From the NCBI RefSeq assembly GCF_900187565.1, contig NZ_FYED01000009.1:1-64000 (forward strand): 64,000 nucleotides of DNA, written 5' to 3'. Made by a program: the position numbers and the translations under genes. Positions 19,777 to 27,582 of the stretch are shown one piece after another; the first letter of the stretch is position 1, and each line of letters opens with the position of its first letter. The notes under the pieces are model-generated. The model saw only the letters and a list, made by a program, of their open reading frames with translations. It was not told the origin of the DNA and did not search any database. The stretch is from Pseudomonas sp. Irchel 3A7 (GTDB taxonomy: Bacteria > Pseudomonadota > Gammaproteobacteria > Pseudomonadales > Pseudomonadaceae).

Positions 19777-20369
19777 CCACGCTCTACTCTTTCCGGCGCT
19801 GCCCTTACGCCATGCGGGCGCGCATGGCCCTGCGCTACGCCGGGGTTGCCGTGGACATCGTCGAAGTCAGCCTCAGGGCCAAGCCCGCCGAGATGCTCGC
19901 GCTGTCGAGCAAAGGCACAGTGCCGGTGCTGAGCGTCGACGGTCGGGTCATCGATGAAAGCCTGGACATCATGCGTTGGGCCGTGGCCCAGCATGATCCG
20001 CAGGACTGGTTGCTCAAGGACGATCCGCAAGGGCAGCTCGCCCTCGCGGCATTGATCGAAGAGAACGATCAGGCGTTCAAAGTGCACCTGAACCGCTACA
20101 AGTACGCCGAACGCTATCCCGAACAGCCGATGGCGTTTTATCGCGCCGAGGGCGAGGCGTTCCTGCGTACGCTGGATGAGTTGTTGGAAGGTCGCGACTA
20201 TTTGCTGACCGACCACCCGACGCTGGCCGACGTGGCGTTGATGCCGTTCATACGGCAATTCGCCCATGTCGATCGCGAGTGGTTCGCGCAGACGCCGTAT
20301 CGACGGCTGCAGGACTGGTTGCAGCGGTTTCTGGGGTCAGAACTGTTTACCGGTGTAATGCAGAAATAA
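19773..20369 (+). CDS. Glutathione S-transferase-like protein
   Basis: 198 aa. The N-terminal thioredoxin-like domain (1-75) begins TLYSFRRCPYAMRARMAL, a redox-type C-P-Y-A arrangement like that of omega-class GSTs, with TVPVL and DES(L) as the glutathione-binding elements. The C-terminal helical domain spans about 85-198. The start codon overlaps the sbcC stop (ATGA), so it is the third gene of the sbcDC operon. Its link to DNA end processing is unknown. It could be a glutathionyl oxidoreductase rather than a transferase, because Cys10 sits where the catalytic residue is expected. Confidence 0.88.
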   Translation: MTTLYSFRRCPYAMRARMALRYAGVAVDIVEVSLRAKPAEMLALSSKGTVPVLSVDGRVIDESLDIMRWAVAQHDPQDWLLKDDPQGQLALAALIEENDQAFKVHLNRYKYAERYPEQPMAFYRAEGEAFLRTLDELLEGRDYLLTDHPTLADVALMPFIRQFAHVDREWFAQTPYRRLQDWLQRFLGSELFTGVMQK

Positions 20370-20379
20370 GAGCACTGTT

Positions 20380-20497
20380 TTTTGTGGCGAGGGAGCTTGC
20401 TCCCGCTGGGCTGCGAAGCGGCCCCAAATGGTTTCAAGCGAATGACGCATAGCGGTTGCTGCGCAACCGAGCGGGAGCAAGCTCCCTCGCCACAAAA
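20380..20497. repeat. REP family B doublet
   Basis: TTTTGTGGCGAGGGAGCTTG and its inverted partner, ending CTCCCTCGCCACAAAA, enclose about 65 bp. This family differs in sequence from family A. It lies between the convergent GST-like gene and the small minus-strand genes and may help end both transcripts. Confidence 0.9.
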
Positions 20498-20518
20498 GCA
20501 ATAGATGACCGTTGGCTC

Positions 20519-20776
20519 TTACGCCAAAACTTCACACATGCCGATCACCGAGCAATCGACATGGAATGGCCCGAAAAACCCGCTATCGGGTTTGAGCGGC
20601 GGGTTGCCGGCCAGCATCCCCATGGCCTTGGCTGTCTCTATGTTGCGCGTGATGTTGTGGTTGGCCTCGATGGCCCGTGCCACCCCGCCTACCGAACCTT
20701 GACCGATCCCCAACAAGGAAAATCCATTGGTGATGAATGCCAGGAAGGCGATAACCAAAAGTTTGCAACGGTTCAT
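20519..20776 (-). CDS. Small exported protein, unknown function
   Basis: 85 aa. A hydrophobic N-terminus (CKLLVIAFLAFITNGFSLLG, residues 4-23) looks like a signal peptide or membrane anchor. It is followed by a short alpha-helical stretch with ARAIEANHNITRNIE and a tail with two Cys (C75, C81). The GGGAG before the ATG is about 12 bases away. Its ATG overlaps the stop of the upstream 70-aa gene (ATGA), which supports both as real genes in one transcript. I do not recognise either protein. The tail contains G-F-F-G-P-F-H-V-D-C, which is distinctive enough for a search. Confidence 0.65.
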   Translation of the reverse strand: MNRCKLLVIAFLAFITNGFSLLGIGQGSVGGVARAIEANHNITRNIETAKAMGMLAGNPPLKPDSGFFGPFHVDCSVIGMCEVLA

Positions 20777-20985
20777 ACGCCGCCCACTCCCGCGAGATCA
20801 GCCTGATCCGCCAGCGCCTGTTGCGCGCGGTGTTCAAACTGGATGCCAGGATGGGCGACGTGAATCGGCGGTTCGACGGTTTGTTGCGATTGCGGCGAAA
20901 GACTGACAACCAGCACCATGACCAGGTAAAGACCGATAGCCACATAGGCGCCGTGTTTGGCAGAAGTGATGATTGCGCTGGCCAT
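20773..20985 (-). CDS. Small single-pass membrane protein, unknown function
   Basis: 70 aa from the ATG at 20983-20985, which has GGAG six bases upstream. A start six codons earlier exists but places the ribosome site inside the gene. One membrane helix spans about residues 12-30 (GAYVAIGLYLVMVLVVSLS). A hydrophilic C-terminal part of 40 residues, rich in Gln, His and Ala, follows. It overlaps the next small gene by four bases, implying coupled translation and possibly a two-protein complex. Function unknown. Confidence 0.65.
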   Translation of the reverse strand: MASAIITSAKHGAYVAIGLYLVMVLVVSLSPQSQQTVEPPIHVAHPGIQFEHRAQQALADQADLAGVGGV

Positions 20986-21048
20986 GATGAACTCCGTGGA
21001 CATGTTTCAGAGTCCACAGAATCGATCAAAAAAGCATCGACCACCAAC

Positions 21049-21060
21049 TAGACGTGTCTA
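21049..21060. promoter_or_regulatory. Short palindrome upstream of small-protein genes
   Basis: TAGAC-GT-GTCTA is a perfect 5-2-5 inverted repeat, 64 bases upstream of the 70-aa gene, in its likely promoter. It could be an operator; no protein can be assigned. Confidence 0.25.
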
Positions 21061-21100
21061 TATCAACTATCAGCTGCGTTGATCATTAAGCCAGACTATC

Positions 21101-21226
21101 TCAGTCTTCGATAAAACTAATCATGCGCTCGCGGGCAGCGTCAGGCTCCCCGGAAATGGGCTCTGCCGCGGACAGGATGGGAGTGGAATAGAGAAACAGC
21201 AGCACCACTGCAAGACGCATCGCCAT
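21101..21226 (-). CDS. 41-residue secreted peptide gene
   Basis: A 41-codon frame: ATG at 21224-21226, TGA at 21101-21103. The AAGGA ribosome site lies about nine bases upstream. Residues 1-21 form a signal peptide (MAMRLAVVLLFLYS...) with the cut after SAA, leaving a mature peptide of about 20 residues, rich in acidic residues and ending MISFIED. The good ribosome site and textbook signal peptide argue for a real gene that automatic callers would miss because of its size. It lies 115 bp upstream of the other two small genes and on the same strand. Function unknown. Confidence 0.6.
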   Translation of the reverse strand: MAMRLAVVLLFLYSTPILSAAEPISGEPDAARERMISFIED

Positions 21227-21338
21227 GTCATCGATCCTTTTCTTGAGAAGGAGTCAAAAAATCAGCGTCAAAGTTAAACGCATGGCCATGTGATATCAAG
21301 CAATAGATTGATGGCGATATGATGCTGTCGTAAACGCG

Positions 21339-21414
21339 TTATGCAGGAGCGACATCACTTCAGACTTTTCGAACGCTCAACGCTCGATCGGCAAGTGACT
21401 TCGCTCCTGCATAA
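21339..21414. repeat. Long imperfect hairpin, REP-like
   Basis: TTATGCAGGAGCGA (21339-21352) and TCGCTCCTGCATAA (21401-21414) are exact reverse complements. After two mismatches a further six pairs (TCACTT/AAGTGA) extend the stem. The AGGAGCGA core recalls REP family C at 44167, but the rest differs. It sits just past the 59-aa gene stop (21434) and may protect or end that message. Confidence 0.6.
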
Positions 21415-21433
21415 AGGGTGCGGGGAGACAATT

Positions 21434-21613
21434 TCAGTGCTGGGCTTTGTGATCCAGCGCGGCGTAGAAGTTGGCGCTCTGTTGCAGGTATTTCTGGGTG
21501 TAGCTCTGGGCGTGGGATTTTTTGTCGCTGATTTCAACGTTGGCACTGGCTGGCAGAGCAACGGTGGCCGAGATGGCGGAAGCGGCGATTACAGAGAAGA
21601 GATTGAAGTTCAT
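21434..21613 (-). CDS. Small periplasmic protein, unknown function
   Basis: 59 aa from the ATG at 21611-21613, with GAGGAA seven bases upstream. The longer frame from 21715 has no ribosome site and would hide the signal peptide. Residues 1-24 are a signal peptide (cut after ASA). The mature 35 residues are polar and probably one helix, with SYTQKYLQQSANFYAAL. It is one of four small minus-strand genes in this kilobase. Function unknown. Confidence 0.65.
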   Translation of the reverse strand: MNFNLFSVIAASAISATVALPASANVEISDKKSHAQSYTQKYLQQSANFYAALDHKAQH

Positions 21614-21737
21614 GCGGTATTCCTCGGAGTCAGTTGGCTTGCTTGCCCGGTGGGGCCGTGAAGCAAACTTAACCCTCGAGGAACGAGGCCTTGAAATGCT
21701 TTGTAGCATTACCAAATATCAGTCTCATTGATAGAAA

Positions 21738-21768
21738 GCTGCAGGCCCCGCGCACCGGGGCCTGCGGC
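21738..21768 (-). terminator. Hairpin terminator after the lactonase-like gene
   Basis: GCAGGCCCCG (21741-21750) pairs with CGGGGCCTGC (21756-21765). On the minus strand it follows the stop at 21769 and leads into a T-containing stretch (AGCTTTCTATC). The stem is strong but the T-run is poor. Confidence 0.6.
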
Positions 21769-22938
21769 CTATTGTCGCAGCACAAACTTGAGATCGCTCG
21801 GGGCGTCCATCGGCAGTTTTTGCACGGTTTTGCCCAGCAGACCGCTCTTGGCATCGCGCTCGACGACGACAATCTGGTTGCTTTTCTGGTTGGCGATCAG
21901 CAGGAATCGGCCACTGGGATCGAGGCTGAATTCCCTTGGATGGTCACCCTCCACCGAGCGCCGTTGCAGTTCCTTGAGATGGCCGGTCACAGGGTCGATG
22001 GCGAACACCAGCAATTGATTGGCAGTGCCGCGGTTGCTGACGTAGAGGAACTTGCCATCCTTTGATGCATGCAGTGCAGCGGCCGCCTTGTCCGACACCG
22101 GCTGACCGGCAGCCAGATCGACCATTTGCGTCTGCTCAAGCTTGCCGTCGCGGTAATCGAACACTGCCACCTGGGCGCTCATTTCCATGGTCAGCCAGGC
22201 GTGTTGGCCATCGGCGCTGAACAGCAGATGACGCGGACCGCTGCCGGGTGGCAGCTGGACGAATGCCGGCGTGGCCGGGGTCAACGGCAGGTCCGGATTG
22301 GCCTTGGGGTCGAAGCGGTAGACAAAAACCTTGTCCGCGCCCAGGTCATTGGAAAACACGTACCTGCCATCCGGCGAGGCAATCGTCGAATGCACATGCG
22401 CCGACATCTGCCGTTCGGGATTGACCCGGCTGGCCGGATGACTGCTCATCTGCACCACCGGTTTGAGCGCGCCATCGGCGCCCACCGGCAGCACCGCCAG
22501 GGTACCGCCCGGGTCTTCGGCTACCGAGTAATGACTGACAAACAGATGGCTCGCCTCTGCGCTGAGGCTCGAATGGGTCGGTTCGTTGCCCAGGCTCTGC
22601 ACCTGATTGATCAGGCTCAGCTCATGGCTCTTGGGGTCGATCGCATAACTGCTGACCCGACCGACCGGATCAGTCTGGCCGGGGCCATTTTCGTTGACCA
22701 CGAACAGCCGCCGCTGATCCTTGCTCAAGGTCAGCCATGATGGATTTTCGCTGTTGATCACTTGCAGCGGCCTGGCGTCGATCTGCCCGGTTGCACTGTC
22801 GAAACTCAGTCGATAAATGCCCTGACTTTGCCCGGCGGTATAGGAACCCACGAGCAATTGATAGTCGTCGGCGCAGGCGGCCTGAACACCCATCGCGCCG
22901 ATGCTGCCGGCGATCAACAGAGGCCAGAGGTTACGCAT
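21769..22938 (-). CDS. Exported lactonase-family beta-propeller (Pgl-like)
   Basis: 389 aa. Residues 1-23 are a signal peptide (MRNLWPLLIAGSIGAMGVQA), so the protein is periplasmic. The rest forms a seven-bladed propeller of the YbhE/6-phosphogluconolactonase family. Its marks are YQLLVGSYTAG at the start, ENPSWLTLS, THSSLSAEASHLFVSHYS, HVHSTIASPDGRYV, GSGPRHLLFSADG and DHPREFSLDPSGRFLL. Family members hydrolyse sugar lactones, but an exported copy cannot act on cytoplasmic 6-phosphogluconolactone, so the substrate is open. The start at 22938 overlaps the end of the upstream gene by eight bases, implying coupling. An in-frame ATG at 22977 is possible but weakens the signal peptide. Confidence 0.85.
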   Translation of the reverse strand: MRNLWPLLIAGSIGAMGVQAACADDYQLLVGSYTAGQSQGIYRLSFDSATGQIDARPLQVINSENPSWLTLSKDQRRLFVVNENGPGQTDPVGRVSSYAIDPKSHELSLINQVQSLGNEPTHSSLSAEASHLFVSHYSVAEDPGGTLAVLPVGADGALKPVVQMSSHPASRVNPERQMSAHVHSTIASPDGRYVFSNDLGADKVFVYRFDPKANPDLPLTPATPAFVQLPPGSGPRHLLFSADGQHAWLTMEMSAQVAVFDYRDGKLEQTQMVDLAAGQPVSDKAAAALHASKDGKFLYVSNRGTANQLLVFAIDPVTGHLKELQRRSVEGDHPREFSLDPSGRFLLIANQKSNQIVVVERDAKSGLLGKTVQKLPMDAPSDLKFVLRQ

Positions 22939-23227
22939 CCTCTTGGGCGTCGTCTTCGTTATCGCCGCTGATGACATCACCGAGGCAGACCAGACGGTGT
23001 TCACCAGAATCACCGGTGATCAACCAGCTTTGCAAGGTGGTGTCGTAGGTCGCCGCCTGGACCTGTGCCGGGGTGAATTCCCAGTGCTTGGCCGCTCGGC
23101 CATCCATGCATTCGATGTGCAGGTTGTCGTCGACATCAAGGGCAAATTCGAAGGCATGCAGCCCGTCGATTTCCACCATTCCGCAGTGTTCGAGGGCATT
23201 GAGCAAGGTATCGGTTACAGCAGTCAT
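22931..23227 (-). CDS. Small conserved protein, DUF5629-like
   Basis: 98 aa from the ATG at 23225-23227 (MTAVTDTLLNALEHCG). Cytoplasmic, acidic, ending in a run of Asp, Glu and Ala. The pattern GMVEIDGLHAFEFALDVDD is one I associate with the Pseudomonas DUF5629 family, but that assignment is from memory. The first ATG of the frame, at 23278, lies 17 codons earlier and has no clear ribosome site. It overlaps the propeller gene start, so the two are probably co-expressed. Function unknown. Confidence 0.7.
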   Translation of the reverse strand: MTAVTDTLLNALEHCGMVEIDGLHAFEFALDVDDNLHIECMDGRAAKHWEFTPAQVQAATYDTTLQSWLITGDSGEHRLVCLGDVISGDNEDDAQEDA

Positions 23228-23321
23228 GGCAGTCAATCTTTGAGTGGGAAAAACGCAATGATAGCTCAATGTGGGCACTCATCAGTGCCCGTCACAGCAC
23301 TCCAGGACCACACTGAACAAT

Positions 23322-23411
23322 TGTGGGAGCGAGCCTGCTCGCGAAGGCAGAGTGTCAGTCGATAAATTTCCGGACTGTTCCGCCGCTTTCGCGAGCAGGC
23401 TCGCTCCCACA
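23322..23411. repeat. REPIN (REP family A doublet)
   Basis: Two inverted REP units about 40 bp apart. The element lies just downstream of the dehydrogenase gene stop at 23431. Confidence 0.9.
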
Positions 23412-23430
23412 GGGGGTTAGTGCGTGACGG

Positions 23431-25011
23431 TTAGATCGCGCTCTGTGACGGCTTGCCATCCACCAGTCGCTGGATGCCCAGCGGATTGGCATTTTTCAGC
23501 GCATCCGGCAGCAGGCTGTCCGGGTAGTTCTGGAAACACACCGGGCGCAGGAAACGGTCGATGGCCAGGGTGCCCACCGACGTGCCGCGCGCATCGGAGG
23601 TCGCCGGATACGGTCCGCCATGGACCATCGAATCACAGACCTCTACCCCGGTCGGATAGCCGTTGAGCAGGATCCGCCCGACCTTCTGTTCCAGCAACGC
23701 CGTCAGCTCTGCGAACTGCTCGAAATCCGCGGGCTCGCCGATGATCGTCGCCGTCAATTGACCGTGCAGCCCATTCAACGCAGCACTGAGTTGCGCCTGA
23801 TCCGCCACTTCGACCACCACCGTGGTCGGGCCGAACACTTCCTCTTGCAGAACCTCATCACCGTTGATCAGCAGGCTGACATCAGCCTTGAACAACTGCG
23901 GCTGTGCCTGGCGTCCTTGTTGCGGGTGACCCGCCAGGTGCTCGATGCCTGGATGATCGAGCAGTTTCTGCAAACCTTTGCCATAGCTGCCCAGGGTCCC
24001 GGCGTTGAGCATGGTTTGCGCCGGTTGATCAGCCATCATGTCTGCCAACAACGTCAGGAAAGCGCTGAACTGTGGCGAACGAATGCCGATCACCAGTCCA
24101 GGGTTGGTGCAGAACTGGCCGCAACCCTGAACCACCGAAGCCGACAGGCCACGGGCGATGGTTTCCGTGCGTTCGTGCAACGCCTGGGGCAGGACGATCA
24201 CCGGGTTGATGCTCGACATCTCGGCGAACACCGGGATCGGTTGCGGGCGTGCCGCCGCCATGTCGCACAGCGCCCGACCGCCCTTGAGCGACCCGGTAAA
24301 GCCCACCGCCTGAATCGCCGGGTGCTTGACCAGCGCTTCGCCGACCCCGCCGCCGTAGATCATGTTGAACACACCCGCCGGCATCGCGGTTTTTTCCGCC
24401 GCGCGCAGGATCGCATCAGCCACTGACTCAGCCGTGGCCATGTGGCCGCTGTGGGCCTTGAACACCACCGGGCAACCGGCGGCCAAGGCCGCGGCGGTGT
24501 CGCCACCGGCGGTGGAGAACGCCAGGGGAAAGTTGCTGGCACCAAACACCGCCACCGGACCGAGGCCGATGCGGTACTGGCGCAGGTCGGGACGGGGCAG
24601 CGGTTGACGCTCTGGCAAGGCCAGGTCGATGCGCGCACCGTAGAAATCGCCACGACGCAGCACCTTGGCGAACAGGCGCATCTGGCCGCTGGTGCGCCCG
24701 CGCTCACCGATGATCCGTGCCGCGGGCAACGCGGTTTCGCGACAAACCAGGGTCACGAAATCATCACCCAGCGCGTCCAGTTCATCGGCAATCGCATCGA
24801 GAAACTGCGCACGCCGCTCGGCGCTCAAGCCGCGATAGGTCGGGTATGCAGCAGCGGCAGCCTTGGCGGCGGCATCGACTTCTTCCGGCGTGGCCTGGAT
24901 GAAATCGTGGGGCAGCGCCTCGCCGGTTTGCGCATCGACGCTGTGCAGTTTGACCCTGCCCAACGCACTGCGCTGGCCGCCAATATAGTTATGACCAAGA
25001 ATTCGGGTCAT
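23431..25011 (-). CDS. 2,5-dioxovalerate (alpha-ketoglutarate semialdehyde) dehydrogenase
   Basis: 526 aa, the usual length of the NADP-dependent KGSADH branch of the ALDH superfamily. It oxidises 2,5-dioxopentanoate to 2-oxoglutarate, the last step of the non-phosphorylative pentose or hexarate pathways. Visible motifs: FGASNFPLAFS (157-167), the glycine-rich FTGSLKGG (238-245), catalytic Glu264 in VFAEMSSINP, and catalytic Cys301 in GQFCTNPG. The ATG at 25009-25011 has GAGGAG upstream; the frame extends 22 codons further without a site. It follows the FAH-type gene by 10 bp in one operon. Confidence 0.93.
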   Translation of the reverse strand: MTRILGHNYIGGQRSALGRVKLHSVDAQTGEALPHDFIQATPEEVDAAAKAAAAAYPTYRGLSAERRAQFLDAIADELDALGDDFVTLVCRETALPAARIIGERGRTSGQMRLFAKVLRRGDFYGARIDLALPERQPLPRPDLRQYRIGLGPVAVFGASNFPLAFSTAGGDTAAALAAGCPVVFKAHSGHMATAESVADAILRAAEKTAMPAGVFNMIYGGGVGEALVKHPAIQAVGFTGSLKGGRALCDMAAARPQPIPVFAEMSSINPVIVLPQALHERTETIARGLSASVVQGCGQFCTNPGLVIGIRSPQFSAFLTLLADMMADQPAQTMLNAGTLGSYGKGLQKLLDHPGIEHLAGHPQQGRQAQPQLFKADVSLLINGDEVLQEEVFGPTTVVVEVADQAQLSAALNGLHGQLTATIIGEPADFEQFAELTALLEQKVGRILLNGYPTGVEVCDSMVHGGPYPATSDARGTSVGTLAIDRFLRPVCFQNYPDSLLPDALKNANPLGIQRLVDGKPSQSAI

Positions 25012-25021
25012 CAGTAACTCC

Positions 25022-26014
25022 TCAAAGTGAACCGACGGTGCCGGGTTCGAAAGCCGCTTCAACCGGTGCGATGCCATTGATCAACGGCGCGCCGAACTCA
25101 GCCTGGCTGATCTCGAACACATCGCCGGGCCGGGTGCGCACGCCATCGGCGAACGACAGGGTCGCGGTGCCGAAGAAGTGGATGTGCACATCCCCCGGAC
25201 GCAGGAACTGGCTGTACTTGAAGTGGTGATACTCGAGGTTCGCCAGGCTATGGCACATGTTGGCCTCGCCACTGAGGAACTCGTTTTGCCACAGCACTTC
25301 ACCGTCACGCAGGATGCGGCTGGTACCGGCCAGATGTTGAGGAAGTTCACCGACCCGCAGTTCCGGGCCGTAGCTGCAACTGCGCAGCTTCGAGTGAGCC
25401 AGGTACAGGTAGTTCTTGCGCTCCATGACGTGATCGGAGAACTCGTTGCCTACCGCGAAACCCAGGCGATAGGGCTTGCCGTCGTGACCGATGACATACA
25501 GGCCACTCAGCTCAGGCTCTTCACCGGCGTCTTCGGCAAACGGCGGCAACGGGAACGGCTGGCCCGGGCGCACGACGATGCTGCCGTCGCCCTTGTAGAA
25601 CCATTCCGGTTGCACACCGGCCTGCCCTTCTGCGGGTTTACCGCCCTCCACGCCCCATTTGAAAATGCGCATGGTGTCGGTCATCGCCGCTTCATCGCCG
25701 GCCTGCTGATGCATCTTGTCCCGGGCTGAAGCGCTGCCCAGGTGAGTCAGGCCGGTGCCGCTGACCAGCATGTGCGCCGGATCCGGATGATCCAGCGGTG
25801 GCAGAATGCGCAGTTGTGCCAGGAGTTCGGCGTAGTCGTGACTGATACCCAGCCCCATGCCTTGCACCTGTTGCTCAAGGTTGACGCCCGCCTCGATCGC
25901 CGCCAGGGCCAGGTCGCGAACCGTGCGTGCGTCCCGCACTTCGCGCACCAGCCCTTCCTCGACCATGCCGACCCGGCGTTCGCCGTTACTCAATTCAAAT
26001 TGCACCAAACGCAT
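25022..26014 (-). CDS. FAH-family enzyme (AraD1-like), 2-keto-3-deoxypentonate pathway
   Basis: 330 aa. The fumarylacetoacetate-hydrolase fold is shown by the block around GNEFSDHVMERKNYLYLAHS and by GDVHIHFFGTATLSF near the C-terminus. It matches the AraD1/XylX-like group that dehydrates 2-keto-3-deoxypentonate to 2-oxoglutarate semialdehyde, which fits its place next to the semialdehyde dehydrogenase. The stereochemistry (L-arabinonate, D-xylonate or another acid) cannot be read from the sequence. The ATG at 26012-26014 has AGGAGA upstream. Hydrolase activity on an acylpyruvate is a less likely alternative. Confidence 0.88.
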   Translation of the reverse strand: MRLVQFELSNGERRVGMVEEGLVREVRDARTVRDLALAAIEAGVNLEQQVQGMGLGISHDYAELLAQLRILPPLDHPDPAHMLVSGTGLTHLGSASARDKMHQQAGDEAAMTDTMRIFKWGVEGGKPAEGQAGVQPEWFYKGDGSIVVRPGQPFPLPPFAEDAGEEPELSGLYVIGHDGKPYRLGFAVGNEFSDHVMERKNYLYLAHSKLRSCSYGPELRVGELPQHLAGTSRILRDGEVLWQNEFLSGEANMCHSLANLEYHHFKYSQFLRPGDVHIHFFGTATLSFADGVRTRPGDVFEISQAEFGAPLINGIAPVEAAFEPGTVGSL

Positions 26015-26051
26015 GAATTTTCTCCTGTAAGCAGAACTGCCCCCCACCAAT

Positions 26052-26145
26052 CCCTGTGGGAGCAGGCTTGCCCGCGATAGCGATCTGTCTGGCTCATCAA
26101 TGTTGAATTGCCGCCGTCATCGCGGGCAAGCCCGCTCCCACAGGG
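26052..26145. repeat. REPIN, family A variant
   Basis: CCTGTGGGAGCAGGCTTGCC and its inverted partner (CGCGGGCAAGCCCGCTCCCACAGG) enclose about 50 bp. The core differs from the standard family (AGCAGGCTTGCCCGCGAT). It splits the enzyme genes from the transporter gene of the operon. Confidence 0.85.
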
Positions 26146-26169
26146 TCAGTGGTCATTTTGTGTTTTGTG

Positions 26170-27492
26170 TCAGGTACGGGATGCGCCTCGGGCGCTGGCC
26201 GCAAACTCATCCGCCGGCAGCACGTGCTTGCGCTCCAACAGGCGATACACCACGCCGGTCAGCACCAGGCCGAACAGCATCACGCAAGACAGGAAGTACA
26301 GGCCCGAGGCCAGGTTGCCGGTGTACTCCTTGAGCGCGCCGATCACGAACGGGCCGATGTAGCCGCCCAGGTTGCCCACCGAGTTGATCAGGGCAATCCC
26401 CGCCGCCGCACTGGCGCCGGCAAAGAACCGGCCGGGCAAGGTCCAGAACACCGCAGTGCAGGAAAACAGCGCAAACGCCACCAGGCACAACGCCGCCAGT
26501 TGCAGCACCGGCACCGACAGCCAGGCACTGAGGAACAGGCCCAGCGCGCCCAGCACATAAAGCACCGCCAGGTGGCCGTAGCGATCATTCAAACGGTCGG
26601 AACTGCGCGGAATGATCAGCAGGCCGATGATCCCGAAAATGTACGGCACCGAAGACACGAAGCCGGTCACCAGGTCGCTGCCGCCGAACTGCTTGATCAG
26701 GGTCGGCAGCCACAGGCCCAGGCCATAGATGCTCAGGGTCACCGGCAGGTAGAACAGCGCCAGCAACAGCACACGCTTGTCCTTGAGGGCGTGCAACGGG
26801 TTGCCATGACGGGTCTGGCCGTACTGCTCCAGGTCCTTTTTCAGCTCGCCGGCCAACCAGTCTTTTTCAGCCTGATCCATCCACTTCACCTGTTGCGGGC
26901 CGTCCGGCAGCCAGCGCAACGTCGGCCAGGTCAGCAGGATCGCCGGGGCGCCGATGACGATGAACAGCCACTGCCAGCCATGCAGCCCCAGCACGCCGTC
27001 CATGCCGAGCAAGCCACCGGACACCGGACCGGTAATCATCATCGCGATTGGTTGCGACAGGATGAACAGCCCGAGGATCTTGCCGCGATGGCGCACCGGG
27101 AACCATTGGGTGATGTAGTAGAGAACGCCCGGGAAGAACCCGGCTTCCGCCGCACCGAGCAGAAAGCGCATCAGATAGAAGCTGTTCGGTCCCTGGACGA
27201 AGGCCATGCCGATGGTGATGGCGCCCCAGGTGACCATGATCCGCGCGAACCAGCGCCGTGCGCCAAAGCGGTCAAGCATCAGGTTGCTGGGGATTTCCAG
27301 CAGGAAGTAGCCAATGAAGAACAGCCCCGCGCCCAGACCGTAAGCCGCGTCACCGAGGCCGATATCGGCCCCCATGTGCAATTTGGCGAACCCCACGGCG
27401 GAGCGATCCACATAGGCGATCAGGTACAGCAGGATCAGGAAGGGAATCAGTTTCAACGTGATGCGACGGATAAGCCGCAGTTCCTGGCTCAT
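26170..27492 (-). CDS. MFS transporter, anion:cation symporter family (sugar acid uptake)
   Basis: 440 aa with the usual 12 membrane helices. The first helix carries ILLYLIAYVDRSAVGFAKL, typical of the ACS family (tartrate, galactonate, glucarate, 4-hydroxyphenylacetate carriers). The loop 2-3 motif is DRFGARRWFARIM and the loop 8-9 motif RSSDRLNDRYG. Its place in the cluster argues for a pentonate or related sugar acid as substrate. The ATG at 27492 has GGAG upstream. It heads the minus-strand operon and shares the divergent promoter region with the dehydratase gene. Confidence 0.9.
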   Translation of the reverse strand: MSQELRLIRRITLKLIPFLILLYLIAYVDRSAVGFAKLHMGADIGLGDAAYGLGAGLFFIGYFLLEIPSNLMLDRFGARRWFARIMVTWGAITIGMAFVQGPNSFYLMRFLLGAAEAGFFPGVLYYITQWFPVRHRGKILGLFILSQPIAMMITGPVSGGLLGMDGVLGLHGWQWLFIVIGAPAILLTWPTLRWLPDGPQQVKWMDQAEKDWLAGELKKDLEQYGQTRHGNPLHALKDKRVLLLALFYLPVTLSIYGLGLWLPTLIKQFGGSDLVTGFVSSVPYIFGIIGLLIIPRSSDRLNDRYGHLAVLYVLGALGLFLSAWLSVPVLQLAALCLVAFALFSCTAVFWTLPGRFFAGASAAAGIALINSVGNLGGYIGPFVIGALKEYTGNLASGLYFLSCVMLFGLVLTGVVYRLLERKHVLPADEFAASARGASRT

Positions 27493-27582
27493 GAGATCGG
27501 TCTCCGATTGTTGTTTTTATAGAACCTCGGGGGACGCCTCTCACGGCAAACCGTCAGGGCCATCCCTCCGCTGAAAACGACT

